Source: JAKPAM01 sp047601745
GTDB lineage: Bacteria; Pseudomonadota; Gammaproteobacteria; Burkholderiales; Burkholderiaceae_E
Direction of reading: 5' to 3'
NCBI GenBank assembly: GCA_047601745.1
Contig: JASGIS010000001.1
Coordinates: 3,348,001 to 3,412,000, forward strand
Length of the DNA: 64,000 nucleotides
Numbering within the stretch: position 1 is the first letter of the stretch; each line of letters opens with the position of its first letter. Positions 27,976 to 37,089 of this stretch are shown here, piece by piece. The notes under the pieces are model-generated. The model made no database searches and had not been told where the DNA came from. It saw only the letters and a list, made by a program, of their open reading frames with translations. The translations under genes were made by a program, and so were the position numbers.

Positions 27976-29589
27976 GTGACCGATGATGCCGCGCGGATTC
28001 CATCGTCGAGCGCCGATCGACGGCCGCTCTGCGTGCTCGACCCCGGCCATGTCCGCCTGGACCAGTGGTCGGCGATCGAGCGAGGCGGCGTCGAGGTACG
28101 GCTGGCCGATCCGGCCTGGGCCGCGATCGATCGGGCCGGCGACGCCGTCGGACGCCTGGTCGCGACCGGCCGGGTCGTCTACGGCGTCAACACCGGTTTC
28201 GGCAAGCTCGCGCAGACGATCGTTCCGGCGCCGCGCCTGGCCGAGCTGCAGCGCAATCTGGTGCTGTCGCACAGCGTCGGCACCGGGCCGCCGCTGCCGC
28301 CCGGCGTCGTGCGGCTGGTGCTGGCCAGCAAGGCCGTCAGCCTGGCGCGCGGGCATTCGGGCGTGCGGCGCGAGGTCGTCACGGCGCTGCTTGCGCTGCT
28401 GAACGCCGACGTATTGCCGGTCATCCCGGCGCAGGGTTCGGTCGGCGCATCGGGCGACCTGGCGCCGCTCGCGCATCTGGCCTGCGTGCTGATCGGCCAG
28501 GGGGCGGCGACGATCGCCGGGCAGGCCGTGGACGCGGCGCAGGCGCTGCGGCACGCGGGCCTGACCGCGCTCGAACTGGGGCCCAAGGAAGGGCTGGCGC
28601 TGCTCAACGGCACGCAGGTGTCAACCGCGCTGGCGCTGTCGGCGCTGTTCGACGCCGAGCGCGTGTTCGCGGCCGGTCTGACGGCCAGCGCGCTGTCGCT
28701 CGAAGCGATCAAGGGGTCGGTGCGTCCGCTCGATCCGCGGATCCACGCGGCGCGCGGCCAGCCGGGCCAGATCGCGGTCGCCGCGGCGCTGCGCGCGCTG
28801 CTGGCCGACAGCGCGATCGTCGGCTCGCACCAGTCGTGCGGGCGCGTGCAGGATCCTTATTCGATCCGCTGCGTGCCGCAGGTCATGGGCGCGTGCCTGG
28901 ACGCGATCGCGCACGCGGCGCGCGTGCTCGGCATCGAGGCCAACGCGGCATCCGACAATCCGCTGATCTTCGCCGACGAGCCGATCGACGTGCTGTCGGG
29001 CGGCAACTTCCACGCCGAGCCGGTCGCGTTCGCGGCCGACCTGCTGGCGCTGGCGATCGCCGAGATCGGCGCGATCGCCGAGCGGCGGATCGCGCTGCTG
29101 ATCGACGCCGATCTGTCCGGCCTGCCGCCGTTCCTCGTGCGCGACGGCGGCGTCAACTCCGGATTCATGATCGCGCACGTGACGGCCGCGGCGCTGGCGT
29201 CCGAGAACAAGTCGCTCGCGCATCCGGCCAGCGTCGACAGCCTGCCGACGTCGGCCAACCAGGAAGACCACGTGTCGATGGCGACGTTCGCCGCCCGCCG
29301 GCTGCACGCCATGGTCCGCAACACGGCGGTCATCGTCGGCATCGAGGCGATGGCGGCCGCGCAGGGCATCGAGTTCCATCGGCCGCTGCGCAGCTCGGCG
29401 GTGGTCGAAGCCGAGTTCGCCGCGGTGCGCGAGCGCGTGGACTTCCTCGACCGGGACCGGCTGCTGGCGCCCGACGTCGAGGCGATGCGCGCCTGGGCGA
29501 TGCGCGACGGGTGGCCGGCACCGATCCGCGCGCTGCTGCCGAGCGCCGGCGGCGCCGAGCCGATCGACAACCTCTCCGGGAGACCATGA
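27976..29589 (+). CDS. hutH: Histidine ammonia-lyase
   Basis: The 537-residue enzyme converts L-histidine to urocanate and ammonia, the first step of histidine degradation. The MIO prosthetic group forms from Ala158-Ser159-Gly160 in GSVGASGDLAPL. The substrate-selectivity pair is Ser98-His99 (LVLSHS), as in histidine rather than tyrosine or phenylalanine lyases. I chose the GTG at 27976 because CAGGAG lies six bases before it; upstream starts are possible. The stop overlaps the start of hutU (ATGA). No hutI, hutF or hutG gene is present, so later steps must be encoded elsewhere. Confidence 0.94.
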   Translation: MTDDAARIPSSSADRRPLCVLDPGHVRLDQWSAIERGGVEVRLADPAWAAIDRAGDAVGRLVATGRVVYGVNTGFGKLAQTIVPAPRLAELQRNLVLSHSVGTGPPLPPGVVRLVLASKAVSLARGHSGVRREVVTALLALLNADVLPVIPAQGSVGASGDLAPLAHLACVLIGQGAATIAGQAVDAAQALRHAGLTALELGPKEGLALLNGTQVSTALALSALFDAERVFAAGLTASALSLEAIKGSVRPLDPRIHAARGQPGQIAVAAALRALLADSAIVGSHQSCGRVQDPYSIRCVPQVMGACLDAIAHAARVLGIEANAASDNPLIFADEPIDVLSGGNFHAEPVAFAADLLALAIAEIGAIAERRIALLIDADLSGLPPFLVRDGGVNSGFMIAHVTAAALASENKSLAHPASVDSLPTSANQEDHVSMATFAARRLHAMVRNTAVIVGIEAMAAAQGIEFHRPLRSSAVVEAEFAAVRERVDFLDRDRLLAPDVEAMRAWAMRDGWPAPIRALLPSAGGAEPIDNLSGRP

Positions 29590-31301
29590 TGAATGCCGTC
29601 GATCCTTTGTCCAACGCGCCCGCGGTCAACCCGCGTCCGGGACCGCGCGTCGTTCGCGCGCCGCGCGGCCCGACGCTGAGCTGCCGCAACTGGCTGATCG
29701 AGGCCGCCTACCGGATGATCCAGAACAACCTGGATCCGGACGTCGCCGAGCGGCCCGACGAACTGGTCGTCTACGGCGGCATCGGCAAGGCGGCGCGCGA
29801 CTGGGCGTGCTTCGAGGCGATCCTCGACAGCCTGCGCCGGCTCGGCGAGGACGAGTCGCTGCTGATCCAGTCGGGCAAGCCGGTTGGCGTGTTCCGCACG
29901 CATCCGGACGCCCCGCGCGTGCTGATCGCCAACTCGAACCTGGTGCCGCGCTGGGCGACCTGGGAGACCTTCGACGCGCTGGACCGCGCCGGCCTGATGA
30001 TGTTCGGCCAGATGACGGCGGGCTCGTGGATCTACATCGGCGCGCAGGGCATCGTTCAGGGCACGTACGAGACCTTCGCCGAGGCCGGCCGGCAGCACTA
30101 CGGCGGCGACCTGTCCGGCCGGTGGATCCTGACCGCCGGGCTCGGCGGGATGGGCGGCGCGCAGCCGCTGGCCGGCGTGCTGGCCGGTGCCTGCGTGCTG
30201 GCCGTCGAATGCCAGCCGTCCCGGATCGAGTTCCGGCTGCGCACCCGCTACCTCGACCATCGCGCCGATTCGCTGGACGAAGCGCTGGCGCTGATCGAAC
30301 GGGCGACCCGCGAGCGGCGCGCGATCTCGGTCGGGCTGCTGGGCAATGCCGCCGAGATCGTGCCCGAGCTGGCGCGGCGCGCGCAGGCCGGCGGCCCGCG
30401 GCCCGACATCGTCACCGACCAGACCTCGGCGCACGACTTGGTCAACGGCTATCTGCCGCTCGGCTGGAGCGTCGAGCGCTGGTTCGCCGAACGGCGCAGC
30501 GACCCGGCCGGCGTCGAGCGGGCCGCGCGCGCGTCGATCGCCGGGCACGTCCGGGCGATGCTGGCGTTCCGGCGCATGGGCGTGCCGACCGTCGACTACG
30601 GCAACAACATCCGGCAGGTGGCGTTCGACGAAGGCGTGGCCGACGCGTTCGACTTCCCGGGCTTCGTGCCGGCGTACATCCGGCCGCTGTTCTGTCGCGG
30701 CAAGGGGCCGTTCCGCTGGGTCGCGCTGTCCGGCGACCCGCAGGACATCCACCGCACCGACGAGAAGATGAAGGAGCTGTTTCCCGACGACGCGGCGCTG
30801 CACCGCTGGCTGGACATGGCGCGCGACCGGATCGCGTTCCAGGGACTGCCGGCACGGATCTGCTGGGTGGGCCTGGGCGAGCGGCACCGCGCGGGGCTGG
30901 CGTTCAACCGGATGGTGGCCAGCGGCGAGCTGAAGGCGCCGATCGTCATCGGCCGCGATCATCTGGACGCCGGGTCGGTGGCGTCGCCGAACCGCGAGAC
31001 CGAGCGCATGCGCGACGGCTCGGACGCGGTGTCGGACTGGCCGATGCTGAACGCGCTGCTGAACACGGCCGGCGGCGCGACCTGGGTCAGCCTGCACCAC
31101 GGCGGCGGCGTCGGCATCGGCTATTCGCAGCACGCGGGCGTCGTCATCGTCTGCGACGGTTCGCCCGCGGCGGCGCGGCGCATCGAGCGCGTGTTGTGGA
31201 ACGATCCGGCCACCGGCGTGATGCGCCACGCCGACGCCGGCTACCCGGAGGCGATCGCCTGCGCGCGCGAGAACGGACTGGACCTGCCGATGCTGCGCTG
31301 A
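29586..31301 (+). CDS. hutU: Urocanate hydratase
   Basis: The 571-residue NAD-dependent enzyme turns urocanate into 4-imidazolone-5-propionate. The dinucleotide loop GLGGMGGAQPLAG, the catalytic cysteine region RPLFCRGKGPFRW and the FQGLPARICWVGLGERHR signature are all present. Length is close to the usual 555-560, with a short N-terminal extension. There is a doublet ATGATG; GGGAG lies just upstream. The start overlaps the hutH stop. A heptamer repeat array follows the stop. Confidence 0.96.
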   Translation: MMNAVDPLSNAPAVNPRPGPRVVRAPRGPTLSCRNWLIEAAYRMIQNNLDPDVAERPDELVVYGGIGKAARDWACFEAILDSLRRLGEDESLLIQSGKPVGVFRTHPDAPRVLIANSNLVPRWATWETFDALDRAGLMMFGQMTAGSWIYIGAQGIVQGTYETFAEAGRQHYGGDLSGRWILTAGLGGMGGAQPLAGVLAGACVLAVECQPSRIEFRLRTRYLDHRADSLDEALALIERATRERRAISVGLLGNAAEIVPELARRAQAGGPRPDIVTDQTSAHDLVNGYLPLGWSVERWFAERRSDPAGVERAARASIAGHVRAMLAFRRMGVPTVDYGNNIRQVAFDEGVADAFDFPGFVPAYIRPLFCRGKGPFRWVALSGDPQDIHRTDEKMKELFPDDAALHRWLDMARDRIAFQGLPARICWVGLGERHRAGLAFNRMVASGELKAPIVIGRDHLDAGSVASPNRETERMRDGSDAVSDWPMLNALLNTAGGATWVSLHHGGGVGIGYSQHAGVVIVCDGSPAAARRIERVLWNDPATGVMRHADAGYPEAIACARENGLDLPMLR

Positions 31302-31331
31302 AGCGTCCGCGGCACGCTGGGCGTCGGGCAC

Positions 31332-31415
31332 GGGCATCGGGCATCGGGCATCGGGTGTCGGGTGTCGGGTGTCGGGTGTCGGGTGTCGGGTGTCGGGTGT
31401 CGGGTGTCGGGTGTC
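31332..31415. repeat. Heptamer tandem repeat array (GGGCATC)3(GGGTGTC)8
   Basis: Three copies of GGGCATC (31332-31352) run directly into eight perfect copies of GGGTGTC (31353-31408) and a final GGGTGTG. The array lies between the hutU stop and the promoter region of the quinone oxidoreductase gene. It is a simple slippage-prone VNTR with no coding sense. Confidence 0.95.
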
Positions 31416-31533
31416 GGGTGTGCCCTCGCTAAGGACGCCGGACAGGCGGGCAGGGGCACTGCACGCGCGCGACGGACGCGCGGTACACTTAGCGCCCGAC
31501 GAACGTCCCCACCACGGACACGAGGAGCGATTG

Positions 31534-32502
31534 ATGCCCAAGGCAATCCGGATCGAAGCCACTGGCGGTCCCGAGGTCATGCAGTACGTCGACGTCGAGG
31601 TCGGCGCGCCCGGCCCGGGCGAGGCGCAGGTCGAGCAGCGCGCGATCGGCCTGAACTTCATCGACGTCTATTTCCGCACCGGCCTGTATCCGCAGCCGCT
31701 GCCCGGCGGCCTGGGCACCGAGGGATCGGGCGTCGTCACCGCCGTCGGCGAAGGCGTCACCCACGTCAAGCCCGGCGATCGCGTCGCCTATGCGGGCGGC
31801 CCGACCGGCGCTTATGCCGAGCTGCGCAACCTGCCGGCCAAGCAGCTCGTCAAGCTGCCGCGATCGATCGATTTCGATACCGGCGCGGCGATGATGCTCA
31901 AGGGCCTGACGGTGCAGTACCTGTTCCGCCGTACGTACCGGCTGCAGAAGGGCCAGACGATCCTGTTTCACGCGGCGGCCGGCGGCGTCGGGCTGATCGC
32001 GATGCAGTGGGCCAAGGCGCTGGGCGTCACCGTCATCGGCACGGCCGGCTCCGAGGAAAAGGCCGAGCTGGCGCGCGCCCATGGCTGTGACCACACGATC
32101 CTGTACCGCAAGGAGAACGTCGTCGAGCGCGTGCGCGAGATCACCGGCGGCGCGATGGTGCCGGTCGTCTACGACTCGGTCGGCAAGGACACGTTCCAGA
32201 CCTCGCTCGACTGCCTGCAGCCGTTCGGCCTGATGGTGTCGTTCGGCAACGCGTCGGGGCCGGTGCCGCCGATGGCACTGACGGCGCTCAAGGGTTCGCT
32301 GTATCTGACGCGCCCGACGCTGCTCGTGCACACGGCCAATCGCGCCAATCTCGAGCAGATGTCGGCCGAGCTGATGAAACTCGTCAGCTCGGGCAAGATC
32401 CGGATCCGCATCGACCAGCGCTATCCGCTGGCCGAGGCCGGGCGCGCCCATCGCGATCTGGAATCGCGCAAGACGACCGGCTCGACGCTGCTGATTCCTT
32501 GA
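31534..32502 (+). CDS. qor: NADPH:quinone oxidoreductase (zinc-free MDR family)
   Basis: The 322-residue protein reduces quinones or enals with NADPH. The nucleotide loop AAAGGVGLIAMQWAK and the N-terminal GLNFIDVYFRTGLYP match QOR-type medium-chain reductases, which lack the zinc sites of alcohol dehydrogenases. GAGGAG precedes the ATG. Its stop overlaps the TTG start of tcdA. Confidence 0.93.
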   Translation: MPKAIRIEATGGPEVMQYVDVEVGAPGPGEAQVEQRAIGLNFIDVYFRTGLYPQPLPGGLGTEGSGVVTAVGEGVTHVKPGDRVAYAGGPTGAYAELRNLPAKQLVKLPRSIDFDTGAAMMLKGLTVQYLFRRTYRLQKGQTILFHAAAGGVGLIAMQWAKALGVTVIGTAGSEEKAELARAHGCDHTILYRKENVVERVREITGGAMVPVVYDSVGKDTFQTSLDCLQPFGLMVSFGNASGPVPPMALTALKGSLYLTRPTLLVHTANRANLEQMSAELMKLVSSGKIRIRIDQRYPLAEAGRAHRDLESRKTTGSTLLIP

Positions 32503-33326
32503 ACGATCCCGCGCTCGTTTCGCCCGCGCACTCGGCCGATCCGCCTCCGCTTCCGTATCCGGCCGATCCGCTCGAAGACCGCCGCTTCGCCGCGCTCGGG
32601 CGGCTTTACGGCGCGGCGGGCCTGGCCCGGTTGCGCGCCGCGCACGTCGTCGTCGTCGGCATCGGCGGCGTCGGCTCGTGGTGCGCCGAGGCGCTGGCCC
32701 GCTCGGCGGTCGGTCGCCTGACGCTGATCGACATGGACCACGTCGCCGAGTCCAACGTCAACCGCCAGATCCACGCGCTGGCCTCGACGCTGGGCGCTGC
32801 CAAGATCGAGGCGATGGCCGTGCGCATCGCCGACATCGCCGCCGACTGCCGCGTCGACGTCGTCGACGATTTCGTCGATCCGGACAACGTCGCGACGATC
32901 GTGCCGGCCGCCGACGTCATCGTCGACGCGATCGATCAGCCGCGCGCCAAGGCGGCGCTGATCGCCTGGGCGCGCCGCGCCGGCCGGCCGATCATCGTCT
33001 GCGGCGCGGCCGGAGGCCGTACCGATCCGCTGCGTCTGCGCTGCGACGACCTCGCCCGCACGCGCGGCGACGCGCTGCTGTCGTCGGTGAGGGCGCGCCT
33101 GCGCCGCGAACACGGTTTCCCGCGCGATCCCGGTCAACGCTTCCGGGTCGACGCGATCTTCAGTGACGAGCAGGTGCGGGCGCTGCCCGGCGCGGCGGGC
33201 GGGGCGGCGCGCACCGGCGGCGCGCCGCTGAACTGCGCCGGTTACGGATCGGCCGTCGGCGTCACGGCGCCGATGGGGATGGCGGCCGCGCAGCGCGCGA
33301 TCAATCGGCTGGCTGACGCGCGCTGA
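32499..33326 (+). CDS. tcdA: tRNA threonylcarbamoyladenosine dehydratase
   Basis: The 275-residue E1-like enzyme uses ATP to cyclise t6A at position 37 of ANN-decoding tRNAs into ct6A. The adenylation loop GIGGVGSW and the conserved NRQIHAL and DAIDQPRAKAALI segments match E. coli TcdA (CsdL/YgdL). The start is a TTG overlapping the qor stop (TTGA); there is no good ATG before the domain, so translational coupling is likely. The first 25 residues are unlike E. coli and proline-rich. Confidence 0.92.
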   Translation: MNDPALVSPAHSADPPPLPYPADPLEDRRFAALGRLYGAAGLARLRAAHVVVVGIGGVGSWCAEALARSAVGRLTLIDMDHVAESNVNRQIHALASTLGAAKIEAMAVRIADIAADCRVDVVDDFVDPDNVATIVPAADVIVDAIDQPRAKAALIAWARRAGRPIIVCGAAGGRTDPLRLRCDDLARTRGDALLSSVRARLRREHGFPRDPGQRFRVDAIFSDEQVRALPGAAGGAARTGGAPLNCAGYGSAVGVTAPMGMAAAQRAINRLADAR

Positions 33327-33360
33327 GTCCGTCGGCGCCGCCGCGCTCCGGATCGGCACG

Positions 33361-33550
33361 GTCCGGTCCGGCCTCGGCTCGGCCCGCCTAGACGGGGTCC
33401 TGTCCGGCCCCGGTTTGGCCCGCTTCAACGCGATCCGGTCCGGCTTCGGCTCGGCCCGCTTCGACGGGGTTCTGTCCGGCTCCGGTTTGGCCCGCCTCGA
33501 CGCGGTCCGGGCCGACCTCGGCCTCGCCCGCCTCGACGCGATCCGGATCG
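33361..33550. repeat. 36-base tandem repeat at the phhA 3' end
   Basis: About five units of 36 bases encode the DRVEAG-type tail of PhhA. The units alternate between two subtypes. The last unit continues for about 27 bases beyond the TAG stop at 33388-33390, where GAA of the other units has become TAG. Confidence 0.85.
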
Positions 33551-34374
33551 AGCTCCGGCAGCCGCGCCAGCGCCCGGTACAGCAGCGAGAAATCCGGCGC
33601 GGTCTCGCGAAACAGTTGGTCGAACGAATCGATGACGAAGTACGTGTGCTGGAAATCGTCGATCAGGTAGCGCGTCTGCATCACGCGCACCAGGTCGAAC
33701 TCGAGCCGGTGCGGGTCCGGTGATTCGATCGCGTGGCGGATCTCGGCCGGCGACGACAGGATGCCGGCGCCATAAGCGCGCAGCGCGCCGTGTTCGGCGA
33801 TCAGCCCGAACTCGATCGTGTACCAGTACAGCCGCGCCAGGTACTTGAGGCCGCCCAGCGTCGCGGCCTTCAGGCCGCCCCGGCCGTAGGCCTGCAGATA
33901 GTCGGCGATCACCGGATCGAACAGCATCGGCACGTGGCCGAAGAAATCGTGGAACAGATCGGGTTCGACGATGTAGTCGAACTCTTCGGGTTCACGGATC
34001 CAGACGGTGACCGGAAACCGCCGGGCCGCCAGGTGCGCGAAGAACACCTCGTCGGGCAGCAGGCCCGGCACCGGCACGAGCTGCCAGCGCGTGGCCGCGT
34101 GCAGCGCGGCGTTGACGGTGTCGAAACGCGGGATCGCCGCCGCGAAGTCGAGCCGCCGCACCGCTTCGACGAAGCTGGCGCACGCGCGTCCGGGCAGCAG
34201 CGCGCTCTGGCGGGCGACCAGCCGCCGCCAGACGTCCTGGTGCGCGTCGGTGTAGCGCTCGTAGCGCTGTTCGACCGTGTAGTCGGCGCGCATCGACGAG
34301 TAGTCGCCGCGCAGGCCGTGCTCGTGGCGGGTGCGCGCCTTGACGATCGAGGAAAAGTCGTCGTTCTCGTTCAT
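33388..34374 (-). CDS. phhA: Phenylalanine 4-monooxygenase with a repeat-made C-terminal tail
   Basis: The enzyme hydroxylates phenylalanine to tyrosine using tetrahydrobiopterin and iron. Iron ligands are His142 and His147 (FHDFFGHVP) and Glu188 (YTIEFG). The catalytic domain ends near residue 280. The remaining roughly 48 residues are a 12-residue repeat, DRVEAGxxxxGP, about four times, which is not part of the family. The stop codon lies inside the next repeat unit, whose recognisable copy continues past it. GGGAGG precedes the ATG. The pterin recycling gene phhB is not adjacent. The gene converges with tcdA. Confidence 0.94.
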   Translation of the reverse strand: MNENDDFSSIVKARTRHEHGLRGDYSSMRADYTVEQRYERYTDAHQDVWRRLVARQSALLPGRACASFVEAVRRLDFAAAIPRFDTVNAALHAATRWQLVPVPGLLPDEVFFAHLAARRFPVTVWIREPEEFDYIVEPDLFHDFFGHVPMLFDPVIADYLQAYGRGGLKAATLGGLKYLARLYWYTIEFGLIAEHGALRAYGAGILSSPAEIRHAIESPDPHRLEFDLVRVMQTRYLIDDFQHTYFVIDSFDQLFRETAPDFSLLYRALARLPELDPDRVEAGEAEVGPDRVEAGQTGAGQNPVEAGRAEAGPDRVEAGQTGAGQDPV

Positions 34375-34610
34375 GTCGTCCTCCCGCTGGCCCGTCGGCG
34401 ACGGCGCCTGCACCGACTATCGCTAGCTTACCCCCGCGGCGCGTGGCGCGGACCCCACGCATCGGCCGATCGCGGCCGCCCCGCGCGCCGCCGGCATGCC
34501 ATGCGGCAGCGCGATATGCTATAAGCGATGCGATCTGGCAAGTGATCTGTTCCATTCAATGCGTTCGAGGTTCCGATGGCAAGGACACCGAAGACAGGAA
34601 AGGGATCGAG

Positions 34611-35192
34611 ATGTGGCCATCGGTTCTCAAGCTGGACATCAGCGGCATTCCCGAGGCGTGGATCGACGTCGAGGAGGCCGCCCACTACTACGCGACCGAT
34701 TCTGTCGCGTACTCGTACGGTGCGGTCTGCGCGACCCTGCACGGCGGTATCTCGCGGCTGACGTCGCGCCGCTCGATCATCGACGTGCACCCGATCCTGG
34801 CCGTTCGCGGCCAGTGCGTGGCGAGCCGGTTGCTGCGCGCGCAGCCGCGGCTGACCCGGCTGAACGACAAGCTGTTTCGCCGCGACCGGATGACCTGCGC
34901 GTACTGCGGCCAGGTGTTCGCGGCGGCCGCGCTCGAGCGCGAGCACATTCTGCCTTTCTCCCGCGGCGGGCGCGATACCTGGATGAACGTCGTCAGCGCC
35001 TGCCGGCCGTGCAACCAGCGCAAGGCCAATCGGACGCCCGAAGAAGCGAACATGCCGCTGCTGTACGTGCCGTACGTGCCGAGCCGCTGGGAAGACCTGA
35101 TCCTGCAGGCGCGCAAGGGGCACGTGCTCGGCGATCAGATGGACTTCCTGCGCGCCGGGCTGCCCGCGCACTCGCGGCTGGCGGAAAACTAG
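34611..35192 (+). CDS. HNH endonuclease domain protein
   Basis: The 193-residue protein has an HNH/zinc-finger nuclease core in its second half: CAYCG, then LEREHILPFSRGGRDTWMN and ACRPCNQRKANRTP, giving two CxxC pairs and the HNH histidines. The first half is unassigned. GGAAAGGG lies before the ATG. Stand-alone proteins of this type are widespread in proteobacteria with poorly defined roles. There is no methyltransferase or phage gene nearby to suggest restriction or mobility. It is divergent from phhA. Confidence 0.9.
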   Translation: MWPSVLKLDISGIPEAWIDVEEAAHYYATDSVAYSYGAVCATLHGGISRLTSRRSIIDVHPILAVRGQCVASRLLRAQPRLTRLNDKLFRRDRMTCAYCGQVFAAAALEREHILPFSRGGRDTWMNVVSACRPCNQRKANRTPEEANMPLLYVPYVPSRWEDLILQARKGHVLGDQMDFLRAGLPAHSRLAEN

Positions 35193-35247
35193 CGGGCGTG
35201 CCCGGGCTGGCCGGCCTCGGGGATCGCGCCGCCCGCGCGGCACCGGG

Positions 35248-35622
35248 TCAAGGATAGGGCTGGCGCAGCATCACGTCGATCTCGCCGCTGTCGAGCAGCC
35301 TGGCCAGATCGTCGGCGCCGCCGACCAGCACGCCGTTGACGAACACCAGCGGCATCGTCGGCCAGCCGGTCCACATCTTCAGCGCATTGCGCCGCCGCCA
35401 CTGGCTCAGGTAGCTGCCGTATTCGAGATACGAGTAGGGCAAGCCCCTGCCGTCGAGCAGGCGCCGCGCCTTGCGCGGAAACGGGTTCTGCTTCATGCCG
35501 ACGACGACGATCCGCTGGCCGGATACGGCGCGGCGGACCTCGTCGAGCACGTCGGCGTGCAGCGTTCGTATCCGTTCGCGGATCGCCGGATGGATGTGTG
35601 CTTCGTCGAGGATCGGTCGCAT
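35248..35622 (-). CDS. Glutaredoxin-fold protein lacking all cysteines
   Basis: The 124-residue protein aligns with a glutaredoxin fold: strand VVVGMK, then the active-site loop position, helix ARRLLDGRGLPYSYLEY, the cis-proline loop WPTMPLVFVNG and the VGG turn. Where glutaredoxins have CPYC or CGFS it reads NPFP (residues 46-49), and there is no cysteine anywhere in the protein. It cannot therefore do thiol chemistry or bind an iron-sulfur cluster through cysteine. The conserved rest of the fold suggests a binding or structural role. It is followed by the cardiolipin synthase gene on the same strand side. Confidence 0.85.
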   Translation of the reverse strand: MRPILDEAHIHPAIRERIRTLHADVLDEVRRAVSGQRIVVVGMKQNPFPRKARRLLDGRGLPYSYLEYGSYLSQWRRRNALKMWTGWPTMPLVFVNGVLVGGADDLARLLDSGEIDVMLRQPYP

Positions 35623-35631
35623 CGGGCCATG

Positions 35632-37035
35632 TTACAACTGAAAGCCCAGCCACAGCACCGCGCCCTCGAACAGGTCGCGCGCCAGCGTGACCGGCCGCGG
35701 CTCGTAGCGCTGCGATTCGGCGCGCCGCGCCTCGATCCATGCCGCGACCTCGGCGCCGACCTCGGCGCGGTAGAACACTGCGGTGACCTCGAAGTTCAGG
35801 AACAGGCTGCGCGAATCGAGATTGGCGCTGCCGCACAGCGCCAGATCGTCGAACACGCAGGCTTTCGCGTGGTTCATCTTCGGCGCGAGCCAGATGCGCA
35901 CGCCGGCCGTCGCCAGTTGCCGGATCGCGCGGCTGCGCGCGTAGTCGGCCAGCCGGTGGTTGGAACGCCTCGGGATCACCACGTCGACCTGCACCTGGCG
36001 GCGGGCCGCGAGCATCATCGCCTGCAGCAGCGAGCTGTTCGGGATCAGGTAAGGGGTGACGATCAGGATCCGCCGGCGCGCGCGGAAGCACGCGGTGACC
36101 AGCAGCGCCTCGAGCGAATCGATCGGCTGGTCCGGGCCCGAGGGCAGCAACTGCACGTCGCTGGCCGCCGCATCGGCGGCATCGACGGCCTCGGCCGGCG
36201 CGCACGCCGAGGCGGCGGCCGGCAACGACAGCCCGGTCGCCAGCGCCCAGTCATGACGGAAGATCGTTTCGCCGTCGGCGCCCATCGGCCCGTCGACGTC
36301 GAAGCTCAGGTCGAACCACGCCTGCCGTTCGGCGTTGCCGGCGAAATATTCGTCGGCGAAATTGCGCCCGCCCGACCACAGCAGATGGCCGTCGACGCAG
36401 ACCAGCTTGCGGTGGTTGCGGATGTTCGACTGCCGGTGCAGCAGCCGGCGCAGCGGCGGAAACGCACGCGCCACGTGCCCGCTCGCCGAGACCAGCGGCG
36501 CGAGCCGGCTGGCCGGCACGCGCAGGCAGCCGACGCCGTCGAGCAGCAGATAGACTTCGATGCCTTCGCGCGCGCGTCGCGCGAGCCGTTCGATCAGCAT
36601 TCGTCCGATCCGATCGTCACCGAGCACGTAGGTGCTGACCATCAGCCGCGATCGCGCGCCGTCGATCAGGCGCCACAGCGCCGCCTCGGCCTGCGCGGCG
36701 TCGGTGTGCAGCGTCAGGCGGCCTTCGGCGCGGGCCGGCAGCGCGCCGAGCGTCATCAGCATCGACGACAGCCAGTGGCGTCCGGGCGCCGTCGACGGCG
36801 CGATCGGCAGCGGCAGCGGCGAGTCGGCGCTGCCCGGCCGGATCTTGCGCTGGCCGAAGAACAGGTAAGCGGGCAGCGCGAGGTAAGGGACGAAGAAGAA
36901 GCACAGCATCCAGCTCACCGCGGCGGCCGGATGCCGGTGCTGCTGCAGCGCGTGCGTCGAGACCACGTACATCAGGATCCCCAGGATGGAGACCGTCATG
37001 TGCAGCCAGACGCCCCAGAAGGCCAGCAGTTTCAT
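35632..37035 (-). CDS. cls: Cardiolipin synthase (phospholipase D family)
   Basis: The 467-residue membrane enzyme makes cardiolipin from phosphatidylglycerol or a related lipid. Two N-terminal hydrophobic helices (about residues 3-25 and 40-62) are followed by two HKD catalytic motifs: His208-Lys210-Asp215 in HRKLVCVD and His389-Lys391-Asp396 in HAKACVFD. An alanine-rich linker separates the two halves. The ATG at 37035 starts directly at the membrane helix; the long open frame upstream is not credible protein. It is divergent from the phosphatase gene, with 54 bases between the starts. Confidence 0.93.
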   Translation of the reverse strand: MKLLAFWGVWLHMTVSILGILMYVVSTHALQQHRHPAAAVSWMLCFFFVPYLALPAYLFFGQRKIRPGSADSPLPLPIAPSTAPGRHWLSSMLMTLGALPARAEGRLTLHTDAAQAEAALWRLIDGARSRLMVSTYVLGDDRIGRMLIERLARRAREGIEVYLLLDGVGCLRVPASRLAPLVSASGHVARAFPPLRRLLHRQSNIRNHRKLVCVDGHLLWSGGRNFADEYFAGNAERQAWFDLSFDVDGPMGADGETIFRHDWALATGLSLPAAASACAPAEAVDAADAAASDVQLLPSGPDQPIDSLEALLVTACFRARRRILIVTPYLIPNSSLLQAMMLAARRQVQVDVVIPRRSNHRLADYARSRAIRQLATAGVRIWLAPKMNHAKACVFDDLALCGSANLDSRSLFLNFEVTAVFYRAEVGAEVAAWIEARRAESQRYEPRPVTLARDLFEGAVLWLGFQL

Positions 37036-37089
37036 GCCGAGATGGTAACGGATGCTAATCTGCCGGACCGAATCGAGGAGATCCTTACC

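Noticed and set aside
28857..31661. A long open frame opposite hutH and hutU
   Set aside because: Low-complexity Arg/Ala/Asp composition and complete overlap with two well-supported enzymes make it an antisense artefact.
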